Counted from the first letter of the stretch, positions 15,834 through 26,060 are shown. The stretch is DNA of 64,000 bases from an uncultured Eubacteriales bacterium (GCA_900545175.1 UQYF01000011.1:1-64000); one strand, 5' to 3'. The notes: generated by a model from the sequence alone, not told the origin. Made by a program: numbers and translations.

Positions 15834-18068
15834 TTAAATTGTAAATTTATTTATTGCCTCAACAAGATCCTCAGAATGGTTAATTAACTCTTCAGACTCA
15901 TTATTAAGCTTCTTTACCGCCTCAAGCTGTTTTGTAGCAGCTTCGTTAACCTCAGTGACTGCTGAAGCTGTCTCCTCAGAAACTGCGGAGATACTCTCTA
16001 TCGCTGAGAGTGTATCTCTCTTAGCAATATCCATATCATCAATTCCGTTTGAAATCTCTGATAAGTTATCAGCAAGACCGGATACATGCTTATCGATATC
16101 TTTGAATACATCTATTGTATTTTTGAGTGCGTCCTCCTGTGAATTTACAATTACTTCCGCCTGCTTAGCAACCTCAACCGTATCGACTGTCTGCTTCTGA
16201 ATTTTTCCTACTATTCCTTTTATCTCATTTACTGAATTAAGTGACTGTTCAGCGAGCTTTCTTATAGAATCGGCAACCACTGCAAAGCCTCTTCCTGCAT
16301 CACCTGCCCTTGCAGCCTCAATGGAAGCATTGAGTGACAGAAGGCTTGTCTCATCTGCAATATCATTGATTGCACCGATAATCTTCGCTATCGACTGTGA
16401 TGCCTCCTCAAGATCCTGAATATTAGAGATAACCTCTGCCGTAACCTTCGTTGTAGCTTTAGCTTTATCTTTGAGCTCCTGTATTGTCTCTAATCCATTC
16501 GATACAATCTGTTTTGTTGTATCGGCAACATTGGCTATCTTGCCGGCATTATCGGAAACAACACCTATCTTCTTTGATAAATCATCCATTCTTGTTAGAC
16601 AGTTCTCTGCGTCCTGAGCCTGCGTCACAATTCCCTGTTCAATCTCAGCTATGGATGATGTGATCGACTTTGTCTCTTCAAGAAGTATTCCTGAATTGCC
16701 GCCTACGCTCTCTGATGACTTTCCTACAGCCTTAGATACCGTGTCAGCTTTATCAAGAAGTGCTCTGATATTTCCTATCATCTGGTTCGTGCTGTCACAG
16801 AGTATCATGAACTCGTCCTTACGTCTTGTGTGGATATCTACAGTCAAATCACCTGTAGATGCTTTCTCAAGTCCATTCATAATCTTACGAATTGTAGTAC
16901 CTATGCTTGTCGATAAAACAAATCCAATAATAATTACTATAAGTGCTGTTGCAGCAACAGTCACGGCAGTATAAACCGCTGTCTCATTCGCATCTGCTAT
17001 TATATATGCCTCCGGCACAAGAGATACTATCATAAATCCGTCAACTTCAAGTCTGTGATAGAGCATAAGGTAACGCTCATTCTCGTACTCAATATATTCA
17101 CTTCCATCACTCTCTTCAGATGCAAGTATCTTATCATATAAATCTGTTCCTACAATATATGAAGTATCTAATGTATTATTCGCTGCTTCTTCATCGTTAT
17201 CAGCAAGTCTTCTGTACGATATCTCTCTGCCATCAGGAGTAATAAGTGCAAGGACCGCATTCTCACCCATATTCACTGAGCTGATATTCTCTGCAACCTT
17301 ATCATAATCTACATCGACAAGCAGATAACCTACCTGTCTGTATGAAGTATTATATGCCTTTCTGATTACACCGAATGCATACTTCGATGTCTCCATGTAT
17401 TCATCGACTTCCGGATGATAACCTACCCATACAACATCTTCCTTATCTACTCTCTTTGCAATATCAAGCTCGCGAAAATCATTATATATTCCTTTCATAC
17501 TGCTTGATAAAGCTGTTGTTACATCTTTGCCATAATTTGCTGTAAACACAATGGTTCTAAGATATGCATTTCCTATCTTTCGTGAATCAAGCTCATTCTT
17601 GAGTGTATTGTATATAGTGCTCTCTTTATATGGATCAGAAGAATATGCCCCACCATAATACTCTCTTGCTGTCGTTGAAACGGCTATATCATATGACATT
17701 GTACGTATCGTCTCAAGTACAAGGTTCATATAATCTGCTGTCGTGTCAATAGTTGATTTCGAGGCAGACTCATAATTTTCAGTGAGTGCCTTCGCTGAAC
17801 GCTCATATGAAAATACACCCATTCCAATCATAAGCACAACCGGCACGATAAATGAGATTGTAATCTTAAAACGGATGCCGGAAAACATTCTTATCTTCTT
17901 TACATCCTGTTTTCTTCCCTTAAGCGCCTTAACGTCCTCACCGACTTCGGCTTTCGCTTTTTTCGCTTTCTTTTTTATGCTCTTTCCTACTTCATCTGCA
18001 ATGGCATCTGCTTTTACCTTTGCACCTTCATATAATTCCAAATTGTCCTTCATACTCATTAGCATCAT
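15834..18068 (-). CDS. Methyl-accepting chemotaxis protein with long cytoplasmic N-terminus
   Basis: This is a chemoreceptor of about 744 residues. An unusual charged N-terminal stretch of about 60 residues (KKKAKKAKAEVGEDVKALKG) precedes the first membrane helix (about 65-85). An extracellular Cache-like sensor domain follows, then a second helix (ALIVIIIGFVLS), HAMP, and the signalling hairpin with SIEAARAGDAGRGFAVVADSIRKLA. It passes ligand signals to CheA/CheW. AGGAAAGAGG precedes a cluster of ATGs at 18068, 18065, 18059 and 18053; 18068 is used here but 18059 is equally possible. The ligand is unknown. Confidence 0.88.
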   Translation of the reverse strand: MMLMSMKDNLELYEGAKVKADAIADEVGKSIKKKAKKAKAEVGEDVKALKGRKQDVKKIRMFSGIRFKITISFIVPVVLMIGMGVFSYERSAKALTENYESASKSTIDTTADYMNLVLETIRTMSYDIAVSTTAREYYGGAYSSDPYKESTIYNTLKNELDSRKIGNAYLRTIVFTANYGKDVTTALSSSMKGIYNDFRELDIAKRVDKEDVVWVGYHPEVDEYMETSKYAFGVIRKAYNTSYRQVGYLLVDVDYDKVAENISSVNMGENAVLALITPDGREISYRRLADNDEEAANNTLDTSYIVGTDLYDKILASEESDGSEYIEYENERYLMLYHRLEVDGFMIVSLVPEAYIIADANETAVYTAVTVAATALIVIIIGFVLSTSIGTTIRKIMNGLEKASTGDLTVDIHTRRKDEFMILCDSTNQMIGNIRALLDKADTVSKAVGKSSESVGGNSGILLEETKSITSSIAEIEQGIVTQAQDAENCLTRMDDLSKKIGVVSDNAGKIANVADTTKQIVSNGLETIQELKDKAKATTKVTAEVISNIQDLEEASQSIAKIIGAINDIADETSLLSLNASIEAARAGDAGRGFAVVADSIRKLAEQSLNSVNEIKGIVGKIQKQTVDTVEVAKQAEVIVNSQEDALKNTIDVFKDIDKHVSGLADNLSEISNGIDDMDIAKRDTLSAIESISAVSEETASAVTEVNEAATKQLEAVKKLNNESEELINHSEDLVEAINKFTI

Positions 18069-18196
18069 CCTCTTTCCTGATGTAATCTTATCATTCAAAT
18101 TTTACTATAGAAATTGAGATTTTGCAATTGTTTAATACTCTTTTTACATAAAATATACACAAAAAAATATGTAATTAGTACTATTTTTCAGTAGAC

Positions 18197-18225
18197 ATGC
18201 ACTAATTACAGTTATTATGCACTAA
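18197..18225. promoter_or_regulatory. Paired direct repeats upstream of the chemoreceptor
   Basis: ATGCACTAA occurs at 18197-18205 and again at 18217-18225, exactly 20 bp (two helical turns) apart, about 130-160 bp upstream of the receptor start on the minus strand. This spacing suits a regulator binding two sites on one face. Inference. Confidence 0.3.
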
Positions 18226-18275
18226 GATTCTTTTCTATAGATATAATGATATCGGCATCATACAATATATTATCC

Positions 18276-18887
18276 TCAAAAATTGAGTTCTTCCATATCA
18301 TAATCAATCGACATCTGATCCTGTCTTATCTTTTCAAGCATTCCATCCTCATGGATTACACCCATGAATGCAAGAAATACCTGCATATCATATTCCTTGA
18401 CATCTTCTATCATAATAGATATTGCGCTGTCAAAATCATATGCCTCCCTGTATGGTCTTTCAGAGATAAGCGCAATGAATGCATCTGCCACTCTCATAAT
18501 CCTCGCGCCAAGAGGTATTTTCTCAGCCTTGAGATTATCAGGATATCCCGAACCATCATAGTTCTCATGGTGATATAACACTGCTTCACATATAGCATCA
18601 TTATAGCTGTATTTTTTGAGAATTTCGTATCCTAATCCGGAATGTTTTCTCATATATTGAATTTCCTCTATAATCATGCCATTGGAATTTCTTCCGTACA
18701 GATATGACGAAAGCCTTAATTTGCCAATATCATGCACCATTCCCGCAACCGCAAGATTATTGCATTCCTCATCGGAGAGTCCAAGCTTTTTTGCTATAAG
18801 ATATGTGAGATTGCTGACACATACTCCATGCCTTAAACCATCTATGAGGTCGATTTCCAATATCGTTTTAGCCCAGTCGTCAACCAT
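18276..18887 (-). CDS. HD-GYP domain protein
   Basis: This 203-residue protein consists almost only of an HD-GYP domain: His52-Asp53 in GMVHDIGK, His82 in RKHSGLGYEIL, HHENYDGSGYP (106-116) and RIMRVADAF. The domain usually hydrolyses cyclic di-GMP, and the GYP triplet is intact. It carries no receiver or membrane part. Its start overlaps the hemZ stop by 8 bp, so the two are translated together, although no functional link is known. Confidence 0.85.
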   Translation of the reverse strand: MVDDWAKTILEIDLIDGLRHGVCVSNLTYLIAKKLGLSDEECNNLAVAGMVHDIGKLRLSSYLYGRNSNGMIIEEIQYMRKHSGLGYEILKKYSYNDAICEAVLYHHENYDGSGYPDNLKAEKIPLGARIMRVADAFIALISERPYREAYDFDSAISIMIEDVKEYDMQVFLAFMGVIHEDGMLEKIRQDQMSIDYDMEELNF

Positions 18888-20373
18888 AAAAAAATCGTCT
18901 CTTTCTATCTATCATTTCATCAATATTCTCAATATATGTTCTGACATCCTTGACATTTTCAACGCGCTCTATGCGGTTTTCATCCGGAAATACAACCTTT
19001 GTCGATGCTCCGGCACCAACTGCCATTATAGTCTGCTTCTCCTCCATTATGAGAATATTATAAATTCCTTCCTTGCCAGACTTTGAATAGCCTACATTCT
19101 CAAAATTTCCTGCCATATTCTTCTGCCTATACAGATAATATGGCTCCATTCCCATATCCGCTGCATATTCCGCTGTCAGATTAATGATATCATCAGTGTT
19201 AATCATGTCATAATTTTTATATTTTTCCCAGAATATATTAAGCCTTGCAGCGCGCTTGATAGCTAACGAATGCACTGTAAGACTGTCCGGTGCAAGCTTA
19301 GCCACCTCAGACATTGTCTTTTCGATATGTTCCTTAGTCTCACCCGGAAGGCCTATAATCAAATCCATATTAATGTTGTCAAATCCGCATTCTCTGGCAA
19401 GTATAAATGCTTCCTTCACCTGTTCAACCGTGTGATGCCTGCCTATAAGCTTTAATGTCTCATCGTTCATAGTCTGCGGATTAATTGAAATACGGCCAAC
19501 TCCATGCTTTTTCATAACCATAAGCTTATCTCTTGTTATGCTGTCAGGTCTTCCCGCCTCAATCGTATATTCCTTTAACAATGATGTATCAAAATGCTCC
19601 TCGAAAAAGCTGAGAATCCTGTCAAGCTGTTCAGGTTCAAGCGTTGTAGGTGTTCCTCCACCCATATAAAAAGTATCAAGCTTCCTGCCTTGCATAAGTC
19701 TTGAAGTAAACTCCATCTCTTTTAGCATAGCATCAACATACGAGTCAACATTTTCCTTCCACACAGCAAGCGGATAAGAAGTAAATGAACAATACAGGCA
19801 CGTTGTAGGGCAGAAAGGTATTCCTGCATAGAGACTATATCCTTTATTATAATCAAGCTTTTCAAGAATCCTCTTCTCATTTGATGCAACCTTTATTGCA
19901 AGCCTGCCCTTCCTGTCGCTCACATAATACTCTCTTCTTAGATAGTCAATAATATCCTGCTCAGACTTTCCCTCTTCAAGAAGGGTATATACTATCTTCG
20001 TTGGTCTTACTCCTGTGAGAGTTCCCCATGGAAGTTCCCTGCCTGTAAGCTTCTTTAACATATCGTACATCATTCTCTTAAAGGTATTTCTTGCCTGCTT
20101 CTTTCCCTCTGCTGTCTGCTGCATCTCGTCTTCGTATTCTTCCTGACCATCCTTGGCATCCTTGTGCAGATATATTCTTATAAATCTTTCACAGTCAGCC
20201 TTGTCAAGCCTTGTCATCTCCTGTCTTATAACTCTGACCTGTACAAACAGCTCCGGCTTGCCATGGCCAGCTTCCGGGATATTAGTAACTATCTTTGCAT
20301 CAGGAAAAAAAGCCTTCAACATAACTCTCGAATCATTTTCCTGCTCAGTATCATTAAATTCAAGCAAAATCAT
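18880..20373 (-). CDS. hemZ: Radical SAM coproporphyrinogen dehydrogenase-like protein HemZ
   Basis: This 497-residue radical SAM enzyme has the 4Fe-4S motif GIPFCPTTCLYC (Cys188, Cys192, Cys195), the YMGGGTPTTL glycine motif and EAGRPDSI, as in the HemN/HemZ group, plus a C-terminal HemN-like domain. The long N-terminal region before the cluster is typical of HemZ. Relatives are proposed to act in oxygen-independent haem synthesis, but strict anaerobes often keep the gene without the pathway, so the substrate is uncertain. It is 32 bp after the MBL hydrolase. Confidence 0.88.
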   Translation of the reverse strand: MILLEFNDTEQENDSRVMLKAFFPDAKIVTNIPEAGHGKPELFVQVRVIRQEMTRLDKADCERFIRIYLHKDAKDGQEEYEDEMQQTAEGKKQARNTFKRMMYDMLKKLTGRELPWGTLTGVRPTKIVYTLLEEGKSEQDIIDYLRREYYVSDRKGRLAIKVASNEKRILEKLDYNKGYSLYAGIPFCPTTCLYCSFTSYPLAVWKENVDSYVDAMLKEMEFTSRLMQGRKLDTFYMGGGTPTTLEPEQLDRILSFFEEHFDTSLLKEYTIEAGRPDSITRDKLMVMKKHGVGRISINPQTMNDETLKLIGRHHTVEQVKEAFILARECGFDNINMDLIIGLPGETKEHIEKTMSEVAKLAPDSLTVHSLAIKRAARLNIFWEKYKNYDMINTDDIINLTAEYAADMGMEPYYLYRQKNMAGNFENVGYSKSGKEGIYNILIMEEKQTIMAVGAGASTKVVFPDENRIERVENVKDVRTYIENIDEMIDRKRRFFYG

Positions 20374-20405
20374 ATATAATACAACCTCTGTTTTTATTTT
20401 TACAC

Positions 20406-21068
20406 TTAAAGGAATGGATTGTGTTCTCGCTCATATCCTATGCTCGTGCTCTCTCCATGTCCCGGAAATACTGTTACATCATCGTCAAGGCTCATAAGAT
20501 CTTCCTCTATGGCTCTTTTTAACTGTCCCGCATTTCCTGTCGGGAAATCACTGCGTCCCACAGAACCGGAAAACAGTGTATCTCCCGAAAAAAGAATTCC
20601 CTCTTTTTCAAAATAGTAACACACACTGCCTATTGTATGCCCCGGCACCGAAACTGTTTTTATCTCAAACCCTCCAAGGCAAAGCACAATTCCGGGCTTA
20701 AAATACTCATCAGCGTCAAAAGTCATGCCCTCTCCGGTAAAAGGCAGTGACAGATTATTAGATTCATTTGTCATAATCTGCTTTTCATCCGCACCGGCAT
20801 AGACCTTTATTTTGTATCTTTTTCTTATATCATCGGCAGCGAGCATATGGTCAAAATGACCATGTGTCAGCAATACAGCCACAGGATTCAGATTATAATG
20901 TGAAATCATTGCCTCGATTCTCGCTGCGTCCGCAGCCGGGTCAATAATCAGAGCATCCTTAAACTGTCCGTCATCTATAAAACCACCCGGTGTTCTTGCT
21001 CCTCCGTCAAATACAGCATAACAGTTGGTAGCACACATTCCGAGTACTATATTCTCAACTCTTATCAT
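20406..21068 (-). CDS. MBL-fold hydrolase, glyoxalase II-like
   Basis: This 220-residue metallo-beta-lactamase-fold protein has the zinc motif THGHFDH (68-74), further ligands in VPGHTIGSVCY and SGDTLF, and the terminal FPGHGESTSIGYE. It resembles bacterial YcbL/YqgX-type glyoxalase II-like thioesterases. Its gene overlaps the relA stop by 4 bases and precedes hemZ; this relA-MBL-hemZ order is common in Clostridia. The substrate is not shown. Confidence 0.85.
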   Translation of the reverse strand: MIRVENIVLGMCATNCYAVFDGGARTPGGFIDDGQFKDALIIDPAADAARIEAMISHYNLNPVAVLLTHGHFDHMLAADDIRKRYKIKVYAGADEKQIMTNESNNLSLPFTGEGMTFDADEYFKPGIVLCLGGFEIKTVSVPGHTIGSVCYYFEKEGILFSGDTLFSGSVGRSDFPTGNAGQLKRAIEEDLMSLDDDVTVFPGHGESTSIGYEREHNPFL

Positions 21069-23359
21069 GAATTAGTCCTTTCAATATCAAGCACTCCTTC
21101 GACATTTCTCAGCTTCTCAACAAGATGTCTTAACTGTTCAAGTCCCTTTATATCAAATGACATTGATATTGTCGCCGTTCCCTGCTTGCTTGTACGGCAG
21201 TTCATGCTGGTGACATCAATCTTATTTTCTGTAAGAATCCTCGAAATATCTACAAGCATACCTGTTCTGTTATTTGCAAATATCTTAATCTCTGTGGAAT
21301 AGCTCTCTCCTGTCTCCTTATAAGCCATCTCCTGCCACTCGGCATCGATTATTCTTGCCCTGTCAGCTTCTGGAAGATTAATGATATTCGTACAATCCGT
21401 CCTGTGGATTGACACACCTCTTCCTCTTGTGACAAAGCCCACAATCTCATCTCCCGGAACAGGTGAACAGCACTTAGAAAAGCGCACTGCAACATCATGT
21501 ATGCCCTTTACAATAATTCCGCTCTTGGACTTTTCGATAACTGCCGGCTTGTCTTTGTTATCCGGCTGCGACTGTGCTAGTACCTGTTCGTCCGTAATCT
21601 CCTTGCGGTGCTTCTTTTCGTATTCCTCCTGAAGCTTATTTACGACCTGACCTTCCTTAAGCGCGCCATGTCCTACAGCCGCTACAACGGAATCCCAGTC
21701 ACGAAAGCCGTACTTAGAAAGTACTTTCTCAACAAACTCAGGCTTATATATCTCAGCAAACTGGATATTCTTTGTCTTACAGTATGTGGCAATAAGATCC
21801 TTGCCTTTCTGGATATTGTCCTCTTTAAGCTCTGCCTTAAACCACTGATTAATCTTAGTCTTAGCCTGTGCGCTCTTTACAATATTCAGCCAGTCACGGC
21901 TTGGTCCCTTAGAGTTCTGTGATGTTATAATCTCAACTCTGTCTCCGTTCTTTAAGACATAGTCAATAGTCACAAGCTTGCCATTGACTCTTGCTCCAAC
22001 CATCTTATTGCCGACTGCACTGTGAATACTGTAAGCGAAATCAACAGGCGTTGAACCTGCCGGAAGGTTCTTTACATCTCCTGACGGTGTAAAGCAGTAT
22101 ACATTGTCCGAAAACAGGTTCATATCGTTCTTGATAAGGCTTAAGAACTCCTTATTGTCCGATGTATCGCGCTGCCATTCAAGTATCTGTCTAAGCCATG
22201 CAAGCTTAGCTTCCTCGTTGTCACCGCTCTTAGTTCCGTCAATGTTCTCCTTATATTTCCAGTGTGCCGCAATACCATACTCCGCTGTTCTGTGCATCTC
22301 ATAGGTTCTAATCTGAATCTCAAACGGCTGGCCGTTAGGTGCAATGAGCGTTGTATGAAGTGACTGGTACATATTTGGCTTAGGCATTGCGATATAATCC
22401 TTAAATCTTCCCGGAATAGGCTTGTATATCTCATGGATTACTCCGAGTGCCGCATAACAGTCCTTTACTGTCTCTACCAGTATTCTCACGGCAAACAAAT
22501 CATATATCTGGTCAAGAGTCTTATCCTGATTGACCATCTTTCTGTATATGCTGAAGAAATGCTTGACACGTCCGTCTATCTCACAGTCGATACCTGCTGC
22601 CTCTACATGCTCCTTAACCTCCGCTATGATATCTCTTACGAACGCTTCTCTTGCGTCCTTGCTCAGAGCTATCTCATCAGCAAGCTGCTTATACACCTCA
22701 GGCTGGAGATACTTAAGCGACAAATCATCAAGCTCTATCTTAATCTTAGAAATACCAAGTCTCTGTGCGATAGGAGCATATATATCCATCGTCTCCCTCG
22801 CCTTCTCCTTCTGCTTCTCAGGCTTCTGATACTGTAAGGTCCTCATATTATGAAGTCTATCCGCAAGCTTTACAAGGATTACTCTGATATCCTTCGCCAT
22901 CGCAAGGAACATCTTCCTTAAGTTCTCAGCCTGCAGTTCTATCTTGTCTGCAGAATAATTAAGCTGTGTAAGCTTCGTTACACCATCTACAAGAAGTGCT
23001 ATCTCTTCGCCAAATTCCTTTACTATATCATCATATGTCATCGCAGTATCTTCAACAACATCGTGTAAAAGTCCTGCAACAATAGTCTCTTTATCAAGTT
23101 CTAACTGCGCTAAAATGATTGCAACACAAATAGGATGTATAATATAAGGTTCCCCCGACTTACGCATCTGACCTTCATGTGCCTTCTTTGCTACCTGATA
23201 CGCCTTGTCAATCAATGACAGGTCCGTAGAAGGATGATATTTTAAAACTTCCTTTCTCAGCTCATCATAAAGCTCGTCTGGACTTGTAAAATCCGGAGGG
23301 CATGACAATGGCTCCTCATCTATTTTTCTCTTGGTTCGTAAAATAACTTCATCCGGCAT
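21065..23359 (-). CDS. relA: Bifunctional (p)ppGpp synthetase/hydrolase RelA/SpoT
   Basis: This 764-residue Rel protein has an HD hydrolase domain (KKAHEGQMRKSGEPYI, HP, GLLHDVVEDT, about 50-200), a synthetase domain (VILVETVKDCYAALG; YQSLHTTLI, about 240-370), a TGS domain (NVYCFTPSGDVKNLPAGST, about 405-465), a zinc-finger/helical region (KCCSPVPGD) and a C-terminal ACT domain. It makes and degrades the stringent-response alarmone. Both catalytic centres look intact. GAGGTGA lies 5-8 bases before the ATG. It leads the relA-MBL-hemZ-HD-GYP series. Confidence 0.95.
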   Translation of the reverse strand: MPDEVILRTKRKIDEEPLSCPPDFTSPDELYDELRKEVLKYHPSTDLSLIDKAYQVAKKAHEGQMRKSGEPYIIHPICVAIILAQLELDKETIVAGLLHDVVEDTAMTYDDIVKEFGEEIALLVDGVTKLTQLNYSADKIELQAENLRKMFLAMAKDIRVILVKLADRLHNMRTLQYQKPEKQKEKARETMDIYAPIAQRLGISKIKIELDDLSLKYLQPEVYKQLADEIALSKDAREAFVRDIIAEVKEHVEAAGIDCEIDGRVKHFFSIYRKMVNQDKTLDQIYDLFAVRILVETVKDCYAALGVIHEIYKPIPGRFKDYIAMPKPNMYQSLHTTLIAPNGQPFEIQIRTYEMHRTAEYGIAAHWKYKENIDGTKSGDNEEAKLAWLRQILEWQRDTSDNKEFLSLIKNDMNLFSDNVYCFTPSGDVKNLPAGSTPVDFAYSIHSAVGNKMVGARVNGKLVTIDYVLKNGDRVEIITSQNSKGPSRDWLNIVKSAQAKTKINQWFKAELKEDNIQKGKDLIATYCKTKNIQFAEIYKPEFVEKVLSKYGFRDWDSVVAAVGHGALKEGQVVNKLQEEYEKKHRKEITDEQVLAQSQPDNKDKPAVIEKSKSGIIVKGIHDVAVRFSKCCSPVPGDEIVGFVTRGRGVSIHRTDCTNIINLPEADRARIIDAEWQEMAYKETGESYSTEIKIFANNRTGMLVDISRILTENKIDVTSMNCRTSKQGTATISMSFDIKGLEQLRHLVEKLRNVEGVLDIERTNS

Positions 23360-23446
23360 GCAATCACCTCAATCTATAAGCTTATTTTTTCATTATAAAA
23401 TTATTCATGTAAAAATGCAAATATTTTGTTAAGGAAATGATAATTA

Positions 23447-23489
23447 AAAAGAGGGCTCGATACCGCAAATGGCACCGATGCCCCCTTTT
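23447..23489 (-). terminator. Strong terminator after apt
   Basis: On the minus strand the arms AAAAGGGGGC.TCGGTGCC and GGTATCGA.GCCCTCTTTT form an 18-bp stem (with G-U pairs) around a short loop and end in TTTTTAATT. It separates apt from relA. The rest of the 219-bp gap holds the relA upstream region. Confidence 0.85.
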
Positions 23490-23578
23490 ACTATGTTTCA
23501 GATAGTCCATTCAATACGATGACTATTATTATACACTTATAATATTATATCTGCCACAATGTACTTATCGCAATAAAC

Positions 23579-24103
23579 TTACTTGCCTTCGTAGCAGATA
23601 ACCGAATCCACATCATACTTAGCAAGCTTCTTGCGTCCTTCAAGACCTGCAAGCTCCATGAGGAATACAATCTTTACTACTTCACCGCCAAGCTGCTCCA
23701 CAAGCTTGGTTATAGCTTCGATTGTACCACCTGTAGCAATTAAGTCATCAATGATTACAACCTTCTGACCAGGCTTTATGGAATCTTTGTGCATCTCTAT
23801 TACTGCGCTGCCATATTCAAGGTCATACTCCATTGAAACTGTCTCACATGGAAGCTTTCCCTTCTTGCGGACAGGAACGAATGCCTTCTTCATATTGTAA
23901 GCAACAGGCACACCAAAGATGAAGCCTCTTGACTCAGGTCCTACAACCACATCAAAATCAACATCCTTTAACTTGTCCATAATTCCGTTGATTGAAAGCT
24001 GAAGTCCGTCAGCCTCCTGAAGTACGCTTGTAACATCGCGGAAAATAATTCCCGGCTCAGGAAAATCAGGTATACTTCTTACATATTCTTCAAGTTTCTT
24101 CAT
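23579..24103 (-). CDS. apt: Adenine phosphoribosyltransferase
   Basis: This 174-residue type I phosphoribosyltransferase makes AMP from adenine and PRPP. Motifs are IPDFPEPGIIFRD near the start, GPESRGFIFG, and the PRPP loop VVIIDDLIATGGT. Length is normal. GGAGGAT lies before the ATG. Its place next to relA is a common Firmicutes arrangement, although here a terminator separates them. Confidence 0.95.
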   Translation of the reverse strand: MKKLEEYVRSIPDFPEPGIIFRDVTSVLQEADGLQLSINGIMDKLKDVDFDVVVGPESRGFIFGVPVAYNMKKAFVPVRKKGKLPCETVSMEYDLEYGSAVIEMHKDSIKPGQKVVIIDDLIATGGTIEAITKLVEQLGGEVVKIVFLMELAGLEGRKKLAKYDVDSVICYEGK

Positions 24104-24188
24104 AACTTAATATATCCTCCAAAATTCTGTTCATTGTCTAAAACTGACCGATATATCTTATCAGCACCTAACTGTATAGTCAACAATT

Positions 24189-25199
24189 TTAGTAACCATT
24201 AGGATTATTCTTTTGGAATCTCCATGAATCCTCACACATCTTCTTTAAGTCTCTCTCTGCCTTCCAATGAAGTTCCTTCTCTGCAAGTGATGCATCTGCA
24301 TAGCAGGTAGCTATGTCTCCGGCGCGTCTTGCCTTAATGACATAAGGAATCTTGATTCCGTTGGCAGCCTCGAAAGCCTTGACGATATCAAGGACAGAGC
24401 TTCCTTTACCTGTTCCAAGGTTGTATATCTTAAGTCCCGGATTCTCCTTAATCTTCTCCATTGCCCTTACATGGCCCACTGCAAGGTCTACAACATGGAT
24501 ATAATCTCTCACTCCCGTTCCGTCCGGTGTGTCATAGTCATTGCCAAATACGGACAACTCTTTGAGTCTTCCGACTGCAACCTGTGTGATATATGGCATA
24601 AGATTGTTAGGGATACCATTAGGATTCTCACCGATAAGCCCGCTCTCATGCGCACCGATAGGATTAAAATAGCGGAGCAGAATTACATTCCAATCATTAT
24701 CTGCTCTGTAAAGGTCGGACAATATCTGCTCAAGCATCGACTTGGTCCAGCCATAAGGGTTGGTACACTGTCCTTTAGGACATTCCTCAGTGATAGGTAT
24801 AAATGCAGGATTTCCATATACTGTAGCTGATGATGAAAATACTATATTCTTTACATTATGCTTTCTCATAACATCGAGAAGCACAAGTGTACCGGAAATA
24901 TTGTTGGTATAATATTCAAGAGGCTTGACAACCGACTCACCTACAGCCTTAAGCCCTGCAAAATGTATGCAGGAGTCAATCTGCTCTTTGTCAAATACTT
25001 CATTAAGTCCATCTCTATCGGCAATATCAACCTTATAGAACTTAACCTTCTTTCCGACAATCTGCTCTACTCTCTCGATTGATTTCTCACTGGCATTGAC
25101 AAGATTGTCCACAACCACTACATCATAGCCGTTATTCATAAGCTCAACAACCGTATGGCTTCCGATAAAGCCCGCTCCACCCGTAACAAGAATCGACAT
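24189..25199 (-). CDS. galE: UDP-glucose 4-epimerase
   Basis: This 336-residue short-chain dehydrogenase-type epimerase has the NAD motif GGAGFIGSHT at the start, FAGLKAVGES, the catalytic Ser region SSSATVYG, and Tyr-Lys in NPYGWTKSMLE. It converts UDP-glucose and UDP-galactose for galactose use or glycan synthesis. GGAGGAA precedes the ATG. It follows glycan genes in the same direction, which suggests supply of UDP-galactose to them. Confidence 0.95.
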   Translation of the reverse strand: MSILVTGGAGFIGSHTVVELMNNGYDVVVVDNLVNASEKSIERVEQIVGKKVKFYKVDIADRDGLNEVFDKEQIDSCIHFAGLKAVGESVVKPLEYYTNNISGTLVLLDVMRKHNVKNIVFSSSATVYGNPAFIPITEECPKGQCTNPYGWTKSMLEQILSDLYRADNDWNVILLRYFNPIGAHESGLIGENPNGIPNNLMPYITQVAVGRLKELSVFGNDYDTPDGTGVRDYIHVVDLAVGHVRAMEKIKENPGLKIYNLGTGKGSSVLDIVKAFEAANGIKIPYVIKARRAGDIATCYADASLAEKELHWKAERDLKKMCEDSWRFQKNNPNGY

Positions 25200-25244
25200 A
25201 ACTAATTCCTCCTCAACTGTTCAATATTAAAAAGTATGTTATTT

Positions 25245-26060
25245 TTATAACGAATTACTTTTCTGACTATCAGTATACCAATGTAATAAAATTCCTGCAA
25301 TCCATTTTGGCCAAAATTTACAATACATTTGATAATCTTCTTCTGTTCTGCCATTATCAGCTATAATTTCCGTGGTTGTAGACTCCTGATGAATGCGATG
25401 ATAGCACAACGGCTTTTTCTCATACAAGAACCCACCTCTAAGCCTTGAAAGCTTCTCCCATGCCTCCCAATCAACATTACTCTTCATTCCGACCGTGAAA
25501 ATTTTATCAGGCATCAGTGACATGTTAAATGTGACAGAAGGACAGCATATCGGATTTCCCATAGCAAGTATCCTTCTTCTTACAAACCTTGAATGTGAAA
25601 ATAACCTGCAGCTTTTTGTTCCGATTCCAAGCGGAAAAAGCATGAGCCGCTTAACTGACAAAAGCTTGTTGCTGTGACACGGCTCGCCATTTCTTAATTC
25701 CTCATAATTTGTAAAAAATATGAGAGGCTTTTTATCGTTCTCCATAGCGTGCATGCATTCAACAGTATAATTCCTACGGTATACATCATCCTGATGTGCC
25801 ACAGTTACATACTGCGTCTTAGCTTTGCTTATTCCAAAGTTCCAGTCCGCACTTATGCCCTTCTCTCCTTCATTTACAAACAGCTCAATATTATGCTTCC
25901 TTGCGATATCCTCTATATAGCTGTTCGGTGTCGATGTTGCCATAATAATAGTACTTTTAACAGTCTGATTTTTCAATGATTCTATGCACTCCTCAAGAAA
26001 GCTGCTCTCTTTATAGGCACATATCACAAAGGTATGTTTATCAGAATAATCTTTTTTCAT
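25245..26060 (-). CDS. Family 2 glycosyltransferase
   Basis: This is a GT2-like enzyme of about 271 residues. FVICAYKESSFLEECIESLKNQT is the typical N-terminal nucleotide-sugar fold, ISADWNFGISKAKTQYVTVAHQDDVY carries the Asp-Asp metal site, and WEAWEKLSRLRGGF fits the acceptor part. There is no membrane helix. The ATG at 26060 has GGGGA 6 bases upstream; an ATG four codons earlier would include that site. The sugar and acceptor are unknown. It lies between galE and a GT2 membrane enzyme. Confidence 0.8.
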   Translation of the reverse strand: MKKDYSDKHTFVICAYKESSFLEECIESLKNQTVKSTIIMATSTPNSYIEDIARKHNIELFVNEGEKGISADWNFGISKAKTQYVTVAHQDDVYRRNYTVECMHAMENDKKPLIFFTNYEELRNGEPCHSNKLLSVKRLMLFPLGIGTKSCRLFSHSRFVRRRILAMGNPICCPSVTFNMSLMPDKIFTVGMKSNVDWEAWEKLSRLRGGFLYEKKPLCYHRIHQESTTTEIIADNGRTEEDYQMYCKFWPKWIAGILLHWYTDSQKSNSL

